DNA of 64,000 nucleotides. Source: Moraxella caviae (GTDB taxonomy: Bacteria > Pseudomonadota > Gammaproteobacteria > Pseudomonadales > Moraxellaceae). The notes beneath the pieces are model-generated. The model had not been told where the DNA came from and made no database searches. It was given only the letters and a program-made list of their open reading frames with translations. The stretch covers positions 5,862 to 69,861 of the forward strand of contig NZ_MUXU01000025.1 of the NCBI RefSeq assembly GCF_002014985.1. The letters are read 5' to 3'. The translations under genes and the position numbers were made by a program. This document shows, in pieces, positions 44,738 to 53,972 of the stretch. How positions within the stretch are numbered: the stretch's first letter is position 1; the number at the start of each line of letters is the position of its first letter.

Positions 44738-46792
44738 ATGACCACCGAACGCAAAATTCTTGTTACTTCCGCCCTGCCTTATGCCAACGGCCCGATTCAC
44801 CTTGGGCATTTGGTAGAATATATCCAAACGGACATCTGGGTGCGCGCCATGAAAGCGCAAGGACACACCGTTACTTACGTCTGTGCGGACGATGCGCACG
44901 GCACCGCCATCATGCTAAAAGCCGAAGCCAATGGCGTAACGCCAGAAGCGCAGATTGCTGAAGTCAAGGCAAGCCATGAAGCGGATTTTGCGGGTTTTCA
45001 CATCGGTTTTGACAATTACCATTCCACACACAGCCCAGAAAACGAAGCCTTTTCCACCGACATTTACCGCAAGCTCAAAGAAGGCGGCTACATCTTTACC
45101 AAAGACGTAGAGCAGCTTTTTGACACCGAAAAAGGCTTGTTTCTTGCCGACCGCTTCGTCAAAGGCGAATGCCCAGAATGCGGCGCAAAAGACCAATACG
45201 GCGACAACTGCGAAGTTTGCTCAAGTACCTACAACGCCACTGAGCTAAAAAATCCATACTCAACGCTCAGCCAATCCACGCCTATCATCAAATCAAGCAA
45301 GCATTACTTTTTTGATTTGCCAAAATTTGCCGAATTTTTGCAAAATTGGACACGCGCGGACGGACGCTTGCAATCGTCCATCGCCAACAAACTTGCCGAA
45401 TGGTTTGACGCAGGACTTGCGCCGTGGGACATCAGCCGTGATGCGCCTTATTTTGGCTTTAAAATTCCTGACACGCCAGCGGGCGAGCCTGACAAATATT
45501 TTTATGTGTGGCTGGACGCACCTGTGGGCTACATGGCAAGTTTTAAAAACTTGTGCGAGCGTGCTGGGATTGATTTTGACGAATACTGGAAAAAAGATTC
45601 CACCACCGAGCTGTATCATTTTATCGGCAAGGACATCGTGTATTTTCACGCGCTGTTTTGGCCTGCCATGCTAGAAGGCGCAGGGCTGCGCACACCGACT
45701 GCCGTCAATGCGCACGGATTTTTGATGGTTAATGGCGAGAAAATGAGCAAATCGCGCGGCACTTTCATTCAAGCCAAAACCTACCTTGAGCATCTAAATC
45801 CAGAATATTTGCGCTATTATTTTGCCAGCAAACTCTCCGCAAGCGTAGAAGACATCAACCTTGACCTTGACGATTTTATGCAAAAAGTCAATTCTGACTT
45901 GGTGGGCAAAGTGGTGAACATCGCCAGTCGTTCGGCTGGATTTATCCACAAAAACAACGCTGGCAAACTGTCTGACACCTGTGCCGAACCTGCGCTTGTC
46001 CAAGAAATCATTGACGCTGGCGATGAGATTGCCGCCGCCTATGAAGCGCGCGAATTTGCCAAAGCCATGCGCCTAATCATGGCGTGCGCAGATAAAGCCA
46101 ACGAATACATTGACGACAAAAAACCGTGGGCGCTTAATAAAATCGCTGGCAACGAAGCCGAAGTGCAAGCGGTATGCAGCGTGGCGCTGAATATTTTCCG
46201 CCAGCTTGTTGTGTATCTTGCGCCTGTGTTGCCAGTGCTTGCTGAACAAGCGCGCGAGTTTTTGAACATTGAGCGCATTGATTTTGCCAGCCGTAAAAAC
46301 GTGCTGCTTGGACACACCATCAACCCATTTAAACCGCTACTAAGCCGTGTGGAAAAAGATAAAATTGACACCATGGTGAGTGCTTCTAAAGAAGATTTGG
46401 TAAAAACTGACGGCAAAACCGCCAAAACTGACAAAAAGTCTGACAAAGCCAGCCAAAACAATGGCGAATTTATCGGCATTGATGATTTTGCCAAAGTAGA
46501 AATGACGGTGGCACACGTCTTAGAATGCAATAAAGTAGAAGGCGCAGACAAACTTCTGCAATTCACCCTAGACGTGGGCGAAGACACCCCACGCAATGTG
46601 TTTAGCGGCATTGCTAAGTTTTATGCACCTGAAGAATTGGCTGGCAAAAAAGTGATTTGCGTTACCAATCTTGCGCCGCGCAAAATGAAATTTGGCGTGT
46701 CTAAAGGCATGATTTTGTCTGCCGAAAAAGACGGTAAATTGCAAGTGGTGATTTTGCCAGACGCCATGAGCGTGGGCGCAAAACTGGCATAA
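44738..46792 (+). CDS. metG: Methionine--tRNA ligase
   Basis: A 684-aa class I aminoacyl-tRNA synthetase. The HIGH motif is HLGH (residues 21-24), and KMSKS is exact at 335-339. A zinc knuckle lies in [17 protein letters not shown] near 147. A charged Lys/Asp-rich linker near 550-570 precedes the C-terminal tRNA-binding (EMAP-II-like) domain ([21 protein letters not shown] and on), which mediates dimerisation. The length and layout match dimeric bacterial MetRS. SD AAGGCACG precedes it. Confidence 0.97.
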   Translation: MTTERKILVTSALPYANGPIHLGHLVEYIQTDIWVRAMKAQGHTVTYVCADDAHGTAIMLKAEANGVTPEAQIAEVKASHEADFAGFHIGFDNYHSTHSPENEAFSTDIYRKLKEGGYIFTKDVEQLFDTEKGLFLADRFVKGECPECGAKDQYGDNCEVCSSTYNATELKNPYSTLSQSTPIIKSSKHYFFDLPKFAEFLQNWTRADGRLQSSIANKLAEWFDAGLAPWDISRDAPYFGFKIPDTPAGEPDKYFYVWLDAPVGYMASFKNLCERAGIDFDEYWKKDSTTELYHFIGKDIVYFHALFWPAMLEGAGLRTPTAVNAHGFLMVNGEKMSKSRGTFIQAKTYLEHLNPEYLRYYFASKLSASVEDINLDLDDFMQKVNSDLVGKVVNIASRSAGFIHKNNAGKLSDTCAEPALVQEIIDAGDEIAAAYEAREFAKAMRLIMACADKANEYIDDKKPWALNKIAGNEAEVQAVCSVALNIFRQLVVYLAPVLPVLAEQAREFLNIERIDFASRKNVLLGHTINPFKPLLSRVEKDKIDTMVSASKEDLVKTDGKTAKTDKKSDKASQNNGEFIGIDDFAKVEMTVAHVLECNKVEGADKLLQFTLDVGEDTPRNVFSGIAKFYAPEELAGKKVICVTNLAPRKMKFGVSKGMILSAEKDGKLQVVILPDAMSVGAKLA

Positions 46793-46810
46793 AACAAGCG
46801 CAGGGAAGCC

Positions 46811-47695
46811 ATGTCAAACACCACAAACAAATTTTACCAACGCGCTGAATTTCTCGCCTTGGGCGCAGCCATCATCAACGGCTCCATCGGTATCATTACC
46901 CGCTTTGGCTTTGATGACGGCGCAAGCCCAAGTGCGCTGGCGTTTTGGAAATGCTTTGTGGCGTTTTTGCTGGTGAGTGCGTGTTGCGCTTGGCGTGCGC
47001 CACTACGGCAGCAGACCATCGCTCTTGGCAAACAAGCCCCCAAATTCGCTTTGCTGGCGTTTTTGGGGATTTTTTGTCTGTACTTTTTTGAAACGCAGGC
47101 GTTTTTTGCCGCGTCCATTCCTTTGGTGGCGTTTTTAGGCTATGCGGCAGGCGGTTTTACCATTTTGCTTGCGGCAATCTTTTTGGGCGAGCGGCTCAAT
47201 TTATACAAAATCCTTGCCTTCATCACCATCATCATCGGCGTGGGCGTGATGTTTTTGTTTGAAAAAGACGTGTCAGGCAGCACGACAGGCATTATTTTTG
47301 CGCTGACGGCTGGGCTGGGTTATGCCTTATTCATCTTTTTGGCAAAGTGGTTTGGCATTGGCAGTGGCTTACCGCAGTTGTTATGGTTGTTTGGTTTTGG
47401 CAGTATTTATCTTGCCTTTCCCATGCTGGCAGAAGGTTTTTCATACCCAACGGGCGTATCTTTGCTCGTGGTACTGACCTTGGTGCTGCTGCCCACCATT
47501 GGCGGATTTTTACTCACCACGAAGGCACTTGCCACAGGTGAAGCCAGCAAAGTGCAAATCATTGAAACCAGCGACCCTTTATTTGCAACCTTATTCGCCT
47601 TTTTGGTTTTTGGTGATAAATTAGGCGCAGTCGGCACGCTTGGCGCAGCGCTGATTATGGCAGGTCTTTTGCTGTCTTTAAAGCGCAAGGCATAA
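46811..47695 (+). CDS. DMT/EamA family transporter
   Basis: A 294-aa inner-membrane protein with ten hydrophobic segments forming two EamA repeats. Typical patterns are AIINGSIGIITRFGF near 16, FALLAFLGIFCLYFFETQAFFAASIPLVAFLGYA split across 75-110, and ETSDPLFATLFAFLVFGDKL near 255-274 in the second repeat. It lies 18 bp after metG with a good SD (AGGGAAG), probably in the same transcript. Substrate, metabolite or drug efflux, is not inferable. Confidence 0.85.
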   Translation: MSNTTNKFYQRAEFLALGAAIINGSIGIITRFGFDDGASPSALAFWKCFVAFLLVSACCAWRAPLRQQTIALGKQAPKFALLAFLGIFCLYFFETQAFFAASIPLVAFLGYAAGGFTILLAAIFLGERLNLYKILAFITIIIGVGVMFLFEKDVSGSTTGIIFALTAGLGYALFIFLAKWFGIGSGLPQLLWLFGFGSIYLAFPMLAEGFSYPTGVSLLVVLTLVLLPTIGGFLLTTKALATGEASKVQIIETSDPLFATLFAFLVFGDKLGAVGTLGAALIMAGLLLSLKRKA

Positions 47696-47717
47696 ATCCT
47701 AACAATCCAAGCACAAT

Positions 47718-47733
47718 TACCCCTTTAGCAGTA
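47718..47733 (+). promoter_or_regulatory. Putative NarL/NarP 7-2-7 operator upstream of modA
   Basis: TACCCCT-TT-AGCAGTA matches the E. coli NarL/NarP consensus TACYYMT-NN-AKRRGTA at 13 of 14 defined positions. It ends about 61 bp before the modA start, a plausible regulatory position. No NarL gene is in the window, so recognition is inferred. Confidence 0.5.
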
Positions 47734-47794
47734 TGGCGGCGCGTGGCAGCTTCACCTACACTTAGCATTTATTCCACTTTTTGCCGCTGTTTTC

Positions 47795-48562
47795 ATGAAT
47801 AAATTCACCGTCATCGCCGCTTTTGTCATCGCCGCTTTATTTGGCTGCACTCACACCAAAACCGACAAACCCAGCGTTACCGTCTATGCCGCCGCAAGCC
47901 TGACGGATGTAATGAATGAACTTCACAGCATTTATGAAAGCAAGCATGGCACCGCCATCAAAACCAACTTTGCCGCTTCTGGCACGCTCGCCAAGCAAAT
48001 CACCCAAGGCGGCAAGGCGGACGTGTTTTTATCAGCCGACACCGCTTGGGCGCAGTATCTACACACCCAAGGCAAAATCGCACAAAACCACAGTAAAGCC
48101 CTACTTGGCAACCGCCTAGTACTCATCACGCCTGCCAAAAACCCCATCAAAACACCCATCGTGATGGATAAAACTTTTGACATCAGCTCGGCATTTACTG
48201 GCAAACTCTGCACAGGCAACACCCAAAGCGTACCTGCGGGCAAATACGCCAAAGAAGCACTCACCCATTTAGGCTGGTGGTCTGTCGTCAGCGCGCACTT
48301 GGTGGAAACCGAAGATGTGCGCAGTGCGGTAAATTTTGTGTCGCGCGGCGAATGTGCGCTTGGCATCGTCTACGCCACAGACGCGCAGGCATTTGCTGGC
48401 GTGCAAATCGTGGCAACTTTCCCAAAAGACAGCCACACACCCATCGTCTATCCAATTAGCCTAATCAATCCAGACAGCCAAGACGCAGCGCACTTTTATC
48501 AGTTTTTACAATCCGCTCAAGCCCAAGCCGTATTTAGAAAATATGGCTTTGACGTGCTATAA
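47795..48562 (+). CDS. modA: Molybdate ABC transporter substrate-binding lipoprotein
   Basis: A 255-aa periplasmic molybdate-binding protein. It has a lipoprotein signal (lipobox LFGC, Cys18), so it is likely anchored to a membrane. Family motifs include VYAAASLTDVMNEL near 33, KTNFAASGTLAKQI near 62, GGKADVFLSAD near 78, and the closing YPISLIN then FLQSAQAQAVFRKYGF. These supply the Ser/Ala/Tyr-type oxyanion ligands of ModA proteins. It starts the modABC operon, whose molybdate feeds the cofactor genes that follow in the window. Confidence 0.94.
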   Translation: MNKFTVIAAFVIAALFGCTHTKTDKPSVTVYAAASLTDVMNELHSIYESKHGTAIKTNFAASGTLAKQITQGGKADVFLSADTAWAQYLHTQGKIAQNHSKALLGNRLVLITPAKNPIKTPIVMDKTFDISSAFTGKLCTGNTQSVPAGKYAKEALTHLGWWSVVSAHLVETEDVRSAVNFVSRGECALGIVYATDAQAFAGVQIVATFPKDSHTPIVYPISLINPDSQDAAHFYQFLQSAQAQAVFRKYGFDVL

Positions 48563-48621
48563 TATCGGTTTTATCCATCAAAGCCAATCAAAGCCAAACC
48601 CAGCCGCCAAACCCTTTTGCC

Positions 48622-49311
48622 ATGTTCACCGCCACGCCAGCAGAATTAGAAATCATCGCCTTATCCATCAAGATTGCTTGCTGGTGCTTGCTCATCAATT
48701 TAATCCCAGCGACACTCACGGCATACTTTTTGGCACGCAAAGAATTTTGGGGCAAGACATTGGTTGAGACCTTAATTTATCTGCCTTTGGTGCTGCCGCC
48801 TGTGGTGCCGGGCTATGTGCTGCTCATGCTGTTTGGCAATCAAGGCGTGCTTGGGCAGCACTTGGCACGCTTTGGTGTGGAATTGGCGTTTAACTGGAAA
48901 GGCGCGGTACTGGCTTCAGCAGTGATGGGTTTTCCTTTGATGGTGCAATCTGCCAGACTCGCCTTTGAAATGGTGGATCAGCGCCTAGAATGGGTCGCCA
49001 AAAGCCTTGGCGCAAGCACGCTTGCCACCTTTTTTAAAATCACCCTACCACTGTCTGCAAGCGGAATTTTCATCGGGGCGATTTTAGGATTTTGCCGCAG
49101 CTTAGGCGAATTTGGCGCAACCATCACCTTTGTGGGTAATGTCGCTGGCGAAACACGAACCTTGCCGCTTGCCATGTACAGCCTACTCCAGCAAGCAGAC
49201 AGCGACACCGCCATCATGCGCCTGATGAGCTTTTCTGTCGTGGTCGCATTCATCGCCCTATTCATTTCGCAGCGTCATCACCGCAAGCAAAAACGCAAAC
49301 TTGGAGCTTAA
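48622..49311 (+). CDS. modB: Molybdate ABC transporter permease
   Basis: A 229-aa inner-membrane permease with about five transmembrane helices. The ABC-contact EAA loop reads ESVAKSLGAS-like VDQRLEWVAKSLGAST near 118-133, with the Gly spacing, followed by FFKITLPLS. LPLVLPPVVPGYVLL near 56 and RSLGEFGATITFVGN near 155 are ModB signatures. It starts 59 bp after modA and abuts modC, so translation of modB and modC is likely coupled. Confidence 0.94.
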   Translation: MFTATPAELEIIALSIKIACWCLLINLIPATLTAYFLARKEFWGKTLVETLIYLPLVLPPVVPGYVLLMLFGNQGVLGQHLARFGVELAFNWKGAVLASAVMGFPLMVQSARLAFEMVDQRLEWVAKSLGASTLATFFKITLPLSASGIFIGAILGFCRSLGEFGATITFVGNVAGETRTLPLAMYSLLQQADSDTAIMRLMSFSVVVAFIALFISQRHHRKQKRKLGA

Positions 49312-49965
49312 ATGTCAGCCAGCCAATCCGCCAACTCGCCGATTTTTGATTGCGTTTTTCGCCTAAAACTTGGCAAACTCATCCTATCGCCCGCCTTGTG
49401 CTTTGATGCGCCTGTGGTGGGGCTGTTTGGTGTAAGTGGCGCCGGCAAAACCAGCATTTTACACGCCATCGCAGGCATTCACCGCCCAAGCGCTGGGCGC
49501 ATTTGCATCAATGGCGATGTGTGGTTTGACAAAGAAAGCGGCGTTGATTTACCCATTCAAAAAAGACGTGTGGGGCTGGTGTTTCAAGACGCACAGTTAT
49601 TCAGCCACAAAACCGTGCTGCAAAATTTGCGCTTCGGCTATGACAACATCACAGCCTGTGAAAGACGCTTTGAAGTGGACGATATTATTAAGCTACTTAA
49701 ACTTGAACATCTGACCGAGCGCATGCCTGCCAAGCTGTCTGGCGGTGAAAAGCAGCGTGTAGCGCTTGGTAGAGCCTTGTTGTATTCGCCCAATCTTTTG
49801 CTGCTGGACGAGCCGCTGTCCGCCTTAGACAGTGAGCATAAGGCGCAGATTTTGCCGTTTTTTGCCGAAATTAAAAAGATGGGCATTCCCATGCTGTACG
49901 TCAGCCACGACAAAAGCGAAATACAGTTTTTGACAGACAGCATTTATCATTTGCCAAAGCTGTAA
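49312..49965 (+). CDS. modC: Molybdate ABC transporter ATP-binding protein, short form
   Basis: A 217-aa ABC ATPase with Walker A GVSGAGKTS near 43, Q-loop LVFQDAQLFSH near 90, signature LSGGEKQRVALGRAL near 142, Walker B LLLLDEPLSALD near 162 and an H-loop YVSHDKSE near 196. It ends soon after the H-loop, so it lacks the C-terminal TOBE (Mop) molybdate-sensing domain of the usual ~350-aa ModC. No frameshifted remainder is seen before the terminator about 40 bp later. Its start directly follows the modB stop. Confidence 0.92.
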   Translation: MSASQSANSPIFDCVFRLKLGKLILSPALCFDAPVVGLFGVSGAGKTSILHAIAGIHRPSAGRICINGDVWFDKESGVDLPIQKRRVGLVFQDAQLFSHKTVLQNLRFGYDNITACERRFEVDDIIKLLKLEHLTERMPAKLSGGEKQRVALGRALLYSPNLLLLDEPLSALDSEHKAQILPFFAEIKKMGIPMLYVSHDKSEIQFLTDSIYHLPKL

Positions 49966-50003
49966 ATAGATTTTAAGTCGCCAAAAAACAAACACAAAAA
50001 AAC

Positions 50004-50031
50004 AAAAGCCCACCCATTGGTGAGCTTTTTT
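50004..50031. terminator. Bidirectional terminator between modC and porin
   Basis: AAAAGCCCACC pairs with GGTGAGCTTTTTT (one mismatch) with a 4-nt loop. A runs on one side and T runs on the other serve the convergent genes. Confidence 0.75.
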
Positions 50032-50047
50032 AAAGCAACAAACACAA

Positions 50048-51022
50048 TTAGAATTTATACTCAATGCCTGCGCCCACGCCATAGCTGTCAGCATCAGCTT
50101 TAGCCGATTCGTCTTTCATGTATGCGCCATACACATGAGCTGTGGTGTTTTTGTTAAATGCGTACTTGCCGCCAACAGTAGCACGCAAACGCTCTGCGTC
50201 TTTAACGCCTTTGCGATTATCAACATAATCCAGCTGACCGTATGCTGTCCATGGCGTTTGTGCGATTTTATGCTGGGCAGATACGGTAAATGCGTTTTCT
50301 TTTTCATCGCCACTAAAGTCTGTCAGCTGGTACAGCGCGCCCAAAGTAGTGGCGTTATTAAGCGCATAAGCACCGCTTACACGAATTGCCTGCATGTCTG
50401 TTGAGTCGGCATTATAATTGGCAGCACGCAGATAGCTGACACCCGCTTTAAATGGCTGATTTGCTGGCTCGTATTTCACGCCTACGCCAAACGCATCACC
50501 ACCTAGATTATCAGTGTTATCGTTTTCATCAAGAGTGTACATACCCATGAATTGCACGCCATTGTACTCTGGCGAGAAATACGCAAAAGTGTTATTTGTG
50601 CGCGGGCCATTCACGCTGGCTTGCACTTTATCACCGCCAATCACACCGCCTTTGGTTACGTTTGCGTAGTCAATATAATCATCAATCGCTTTTAGGCGGC
50701 CAGCCAACAAAGTACCGTATTGCTTATTAGAAAGACCAAGATAAGTATCACGAGACTTAAATTGCTGGGTGTCTGCATCAACGTCAATGCCGTATTCTAG
50801 CTTGTACACCAAATCCGTATTTGTTGTCAGACTTTCTGAGCCTTTTAAGCCAATGCGTGAGCCTTTTGAGGTCAGCTGACTGCGAGAGTCTTTAAATGAG
50901 CTGTTGTCATCGCCATCTTGTAAATCCACGGTCAAAAACGCCTTACCGTACACGGTGGGCGCAGCTTGTACAGCGCTTACAGATAAAGCGGCGATGGCTG
51001 AGGCTAAAAGTAATTTTTTCAT
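50048..51022 (-). CDS. Gram-negative porin, M35-like
   Basis: A 324-aa outer-membrane beta-barrel porin. The signal peptide (KKLLLASAIAALSVSAVQA, cut before APTVYG) precedes the first strand. The barrel shows alternating hydrophobic and polar strands, constriction-loop features and the C-terminal GVGAGIEYKF with terminal Phe, the Bam assembly signal. ATG 51022 is preferred (GGAG 6 bp upstream) over an upstream GTG. Family level is general diffusion porins; the resemblance to Moraxella M35 is by overall layout and remains inference. About 280 bp of AT-rich sequence precedes it. Confidence 0.88.
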   Translation of the reverse strand: MKKLLLASAIAALSVSAVQAAPTVYGKAFLTVDLQDGDDNSSFKDSRSQLTSKGSRIGLKGSESLTTNTDLVYKLEYGIDVDADTQQFKSRDTYLGLSNKQYGTLLAGRLKAIDDYIDYANVTKGGVIGGDKVQASVNGPRTNNTFAYFSPEYNGVQFMGMYTLDENDNTDNLGGDAFGVGVKYEPANQPFKAGVSYLRAANYNADSTDMQAIRVSGAYALNNATTLGALYQLTDFSGDEKENAFTVSAQHKIAQTPWTAYGQLDYVDNRKGVKDAERLRATVGGKYAFNKNTTAHVYGAYMKDESAKADADSYGVGAGIEYKF

Positions 51023-51307
51023 GAGTTTCTCCACATTACATTTTTGGTTTTGGCTGTGTGCGCCACTGTCCAGTGTAATGCTTGTGAGCGCACATCAAGT
51101 TTCATCACTTCATTGCCACAAGACAGTCTGCTTTACATCACAGACACAGTTTACGTCCCATTCATGACATTTGCATGACAAATTCGTAACATTTTGATGA
51201 ACTCAAACCACCTAAAAATCCCACAATTGACCAAATGGTCAGACTGATAAAATTGTACATAACTTTTTGAATTTATGAAATTTTCCAGCCAAACCAAAAG
51301 CAATCAA

Positions 51308-51805
51308 TCAGCCATTATTTGACAGCCACAAAGAACCACCTTCGTCATCGGCATAAAATTCCTGCTTCCATACAGGGATTTTTTCTTTGATGGCATCAAG
51401 CAGCCAGCGGCACGCCTCAAATGCCGCATCTCGGTGCGCCGAGCAAACGCCCACCCACACCGCCATATCGCCAATCTCAAGCGCGCCCACACGATGCACC
51501 GCCAGCGCATGAGTTACGCCAAATTTGGCTTTGGCTTCATTGGCAAGCTGCGCGCCTTGGTTCAGCGCAAGCTGTTCATAGCCATAATAAGTCAGATTTT
51601 TGACCGCGCGTTTGTTGTTGTGATTACGCACCCAACCTTCAAATACCACCATCGCACCTGCCGTCTCATCGCCCAGCATACGCTTTAGGCGTGTTTCATC
51701 AATGGCACAATCGGTCAAAGCAAAGCCATGCGTCAAGGCGTGCTGATACGCTTCGTCCGCAGGCAGGCTCACCGTCAAAGATTTGTCATGCACAGTTTTC
51801 ATCAT
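51308..51805 (-). CDS. moaE: Molybdopterin synthase catalytic subunit
   Basis: A 165-aa MoaE, which with MoaD thiocarboxylate converts precursor Z (cPMP) to molybdopterin. It has VVFEGWVRNHNNKRAVKNLTYYGYE near 54-78, HALAVHRVGALEIGDMAVWVGV near 98-119, HRDAAFEACRWLLDAIKEKIPVWKQEFYADD near 123-154, including the catalytic Lys in KEKIPVWK. It is the last gene of moaB-mobA-moaC-moaD-moaE. SD AAAGGGGTGA precedes it. Confidence 0.95.
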   Translation of the reverse strand: MMKTVHDKSLTVSLPADEAYQHALTHGFALTDCAIDETRLKRMLGDETAGAMVVFEGWVRNHNNKRAVKNLTYYGYEQLALNQGAQLANEAKAKFGVTHALAVHRVGALEIGDMAVWVGVCSAHRDAAFEACRWLLDAIKEKIPVWKQEFYADDEGGSLWLSNNG

Positions 51806-51814
51806 TCACCCCTT

Positions 51815-52081
51815 TTAGCCGCCTGCCACTGGCGGAATGAATGCCACCACATCATTAGCCTGCACCTTGGTTTGCCACGTTACAAAATGATGGTTAATCG
51901 CCACCGCAAGTTTATCTTTTGGCAAATCAAAGCCATATTTGGCGCTTAGCACATCATAAATCTCACCCAAATCATCGCTTGGCACCGTCAAAACTTCTTC
52001 ATCAGTTTGCGCCGCTTGGGCAAGGCTTGCAAAATACAGCACGCTGATACGCAGCTCGTTTGCTTGCTCATTATTTGGCAT
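51815..52081 (-). CDS. moaD: Molybdopterin synthase sulfur carrier subunit
   Basis: An 88-aa ubiquitin-fold protein that ends VAGG, the di-glycine tail that receives the thiocarboxylate. ATG 52081 gives MPNNEQANELRISVLYF; a longer open frame to 52138 lies inside moaC. It overlaps the moaC end by 11 bp and is followed by moaE after 9 bp. The sulfur-activating MoeB protein is not in the window. Confidence 0.93.
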   Translation of the reverse strand: MPNNEQANELRISVLYFASLAQAAQTDEEVLTVPSDDLGEIYDVLSAKYGFDLPKDKLAVAINHHFVTWQTKVQANDVVAFIPPVAGG

Positions 52082-52544
52082 AATCGGACTTCCCACCTGT
52101 TTTTTGTACCAAGCAAATATCGCCAATCGTGATGTCATGCGATAACGCCTTGGTCATGTCATAAATCGTCAAACACGCCACCGACACCGCCGTCAGCGCT
52201 TCCATTTCCACGCCTGTTTTGTGCGTAACTTTGGCGGTGGCGTGTACATGAATGGCGCACTCATCGTCCGCATAATCAAACGCCATCTTAATGGTATCCA
52301 GCGGCAACGCATGGCAAAGCGGAATCAGCTCGTGGGTTTTTTTGCCTGCCATAATGCCTGCAATGTGCGCCGTCTGCGTGATGCTGCCCTTTTTGGTCAT
52401 GCCGTCTGCGTCTTTGATGGCGTGATAAATCGCACTTGGGAAAATCACCTTGCCTTGTGCGCTGGCGGTGCGCTGCGTGGCGGTTTTGTCGCCCACGTCC
52501 ACCATGCTGATGTCGCCATTTTTATCCAAATGGGTTAAATTCAT
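52071..52544 (-). CDS. moaC: Cyclic pyranopterin monophosphate synthase
   Basis: A 157-aa MoaC, which with MoaA converts GTP to cPMP. It has DVGDKTATQRTASAQGKV near 17, GSITQTAHIAGIMAGKKTHELIPLCHALPL near 54 with the catalytic His/Lys cluster, and GVEMEALTAVSVACLTIYDMTKA near 110 with the metal or substrate-binding Glu-Met-Glu. It lies 19 bp after mobA. Confidence 0.96.
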   Translation of the reverse strand: MNLTHLDKNGDISMVDVGDKTATQRTASAQGKVIFPSAIYHAIKDADGMTKKGSITQTAHIAGIMAGKKTHELIPLCHALPLDTIKMAFDYADDECAIHVHATAKVTHKTGVEMEALTAVSVACLTIYDMTKALSHDITIGDICLVQKTGGKSDYAK

Positions 52545-52563
52545 GCCGTTTCTCTTGGTTGTT

Positions 52564-53232
52564 TTATTTTTGGTTGTCTTGTTCTATTAAAGCAAAATCT
52601 TGCAACGCCTGCGCAAATTCTTGCGGTGTGTTAAAATTCGCACAGCTCACCCACGCTTTAGGCATGAGAATTTTTTGGCAGCGTTTGTCTTTTAAAAATT
52701 TCATCACCGCACGCTCGCCTTGCGCCAAATACGCCTGCAATTCGCTCATCAAAGACAAGCGATACGCACCAAGCAGCGGATAATCTTTATCAGCGATGGT
52801 ATCAAACAAATAATACACGTCTTGATTGGTCTGGCTGCAAATCGCCCGCTCAAACCGCACATACAACTTGTCAATGTCTATTAAGCTATCACAGCTGACC
52901 GCCAAAATATAGCCGTCTGGCACTTGCTTTGACAACTGCGCATAATGATTCATCGCCCCAAGCAAGCACGACAACGCCCCAGCGTCTTTGATGTAATCTT
53001 TGATGAAAGCCACGTTATTAGCACAATCATCACAATTTTTATCATTTTCACGGATAAGCGCATGGGCAAATTTATCGTTATCACCCACCAAAATCGGCAG
53101 GTTTAGACGCTTGGCGCAATCCACATGGTGTGAAAGCAGCGTCTTACCGCTGGGTAAAGTCAGCAATGCCTTGGGCTGACCCATGCGCCGAGAATGCCCA
53201 CCTGCGATGATTAAGATGGCGGCAATCGTCAT
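52564..53232 (-). CDS. mobA: Molybdenum cofactor guanylyltransferase-like protein
   Basis: A 222-aa nucleotidyltransferase that adds GMP to Mo-molybdopterin to give the bis-MGD cofactor needed by NarG. The N-terminal loop IIAGGHSRRMGQPKALL carries the GTP-binding Gly/Arg residues. LAVSCDSLIDID near 113 replaces the usual CDxPL motif with CDSLI. The later NFNTPQEFAQA is typical. It begins 5 bp after the moaB stop, so coupled. The motif change is odd but the fold is clear. Confidence 0.88.
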   Translation of the reverse strand: MTIAAILIIAGGHSRRMGQPKALLTLPSGKTLLSHHVDCAKRLNLPILVGDNDKFAHALIRENDKNCDDCANNVAFIKDYIKDAGALSCLLGAMNHYAQLSKQVPDGYILAVSCDSLIDIDKLYVRFERAICSQTNQDVYYLFDTIADKDYPLLGAYRLSLMSELQAYLAQGERAVMKFLKDKRCQKILMPKAWVSCANFNTPQEFAQALQDFALIEQDNQK

Positions 53233-53237
53233 GGCGT

Positions 53238-53807
53238 TTAGCCGTGCGTTGGGTTTTCACGCAGCAAATGCGGCACAAAATTACAAGGACGTGTGCGATT
53301 ATCCAGCTGCTCTAGCAAAATGCCTTCCCAGCCTGTACGGCACGCACCTGTTGAACCCGGCAAGCAAAAAATCGCTGTGCTGTTCGCCATGCCAGCCACC
53401 GCACGTGATTGCAGCGTAGACATACCGATGTCGTCTTTTGATAACAGGCGGAACATCTCGCCAAAGCCGTCCACCGTCTTATCAAACAGCACGCCCACCG
53501 CTTCTGGCATATTATCACGGTGATAAAACCCTGTGCCGCCTGTCGTGATGATGGCGTTCACCGCAGGGTCGGCAATCCAGCCGCTGATGACGGCACGGAT
53601 TTGGTAAATGTCATCTGTGGTGATTTTGCGGTCAATGTTCTTATGCCCTGCCTTGATTATGCTATCCACCAAATACTGCCCTGACGTGTCGTTTTCCAGC
53701 GTGCGTGTGTCTGACACCGTCAAAACGGCAATGTTCAAAGGAATGAACGGCTTGTCGCTTTTTGGTGAGCTTAGGACGTGATTAGGATTGTTACAAAGTT
53801 CGCACAT
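53238..53807 (-). CDS. moaB: Molybdenum cofactor biosynthesis protein MoaB
   Basis: A 189-aa MoaB/Mog-family protein that adenylates molybdopterin before metal insertion. It has an N-terminal Cys-rich tail (MCELCNNPNH), then NIAVLTVSDTRTLENDTSG near 30, ITTGGTGFYHRDNMPEA near 90, and FCLPGSTGACRTGWEGI near 148. The start MCELC at 53807 has GGAG 6 bp upstream; a TTG at 53819 would be the alternative. It is the first gene of the moaB-mobA-moaC-moaD-moaE operon. Confidence 0.93.
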   Translation of the reverse strand: MCELCNNPNHVLSSPKSDKPFIPLNIAVLTVSDTRTLENDTSGQYLVDSIIKAGHKNIDRKITTDDIYQIRAVISGWIADPAVNAIITTGGTGFYHRDNMPEAVGVLFDKTVDGFGEMFRLLSKDDIGMSTLQSRAVAGMANSTAIFCLPGSTGACRTGWEGILLEQLDNRTRPCNFVPHLLRENPTHG

Positions 53808-53972
53808 GACGCACTCCAAAATAAAATTTTATATTTAAATCAATGGTTTGTTAGATGGTCTGGCTTGCCAACTTATCAAATCGTTAAATTCAATCAGCAA
53901 GCCATCAAATTGTTTAATTGCCAAATCAAACCAGCAAACTAAATTTATCAATCTGACAAACAGCAAAGCCGC

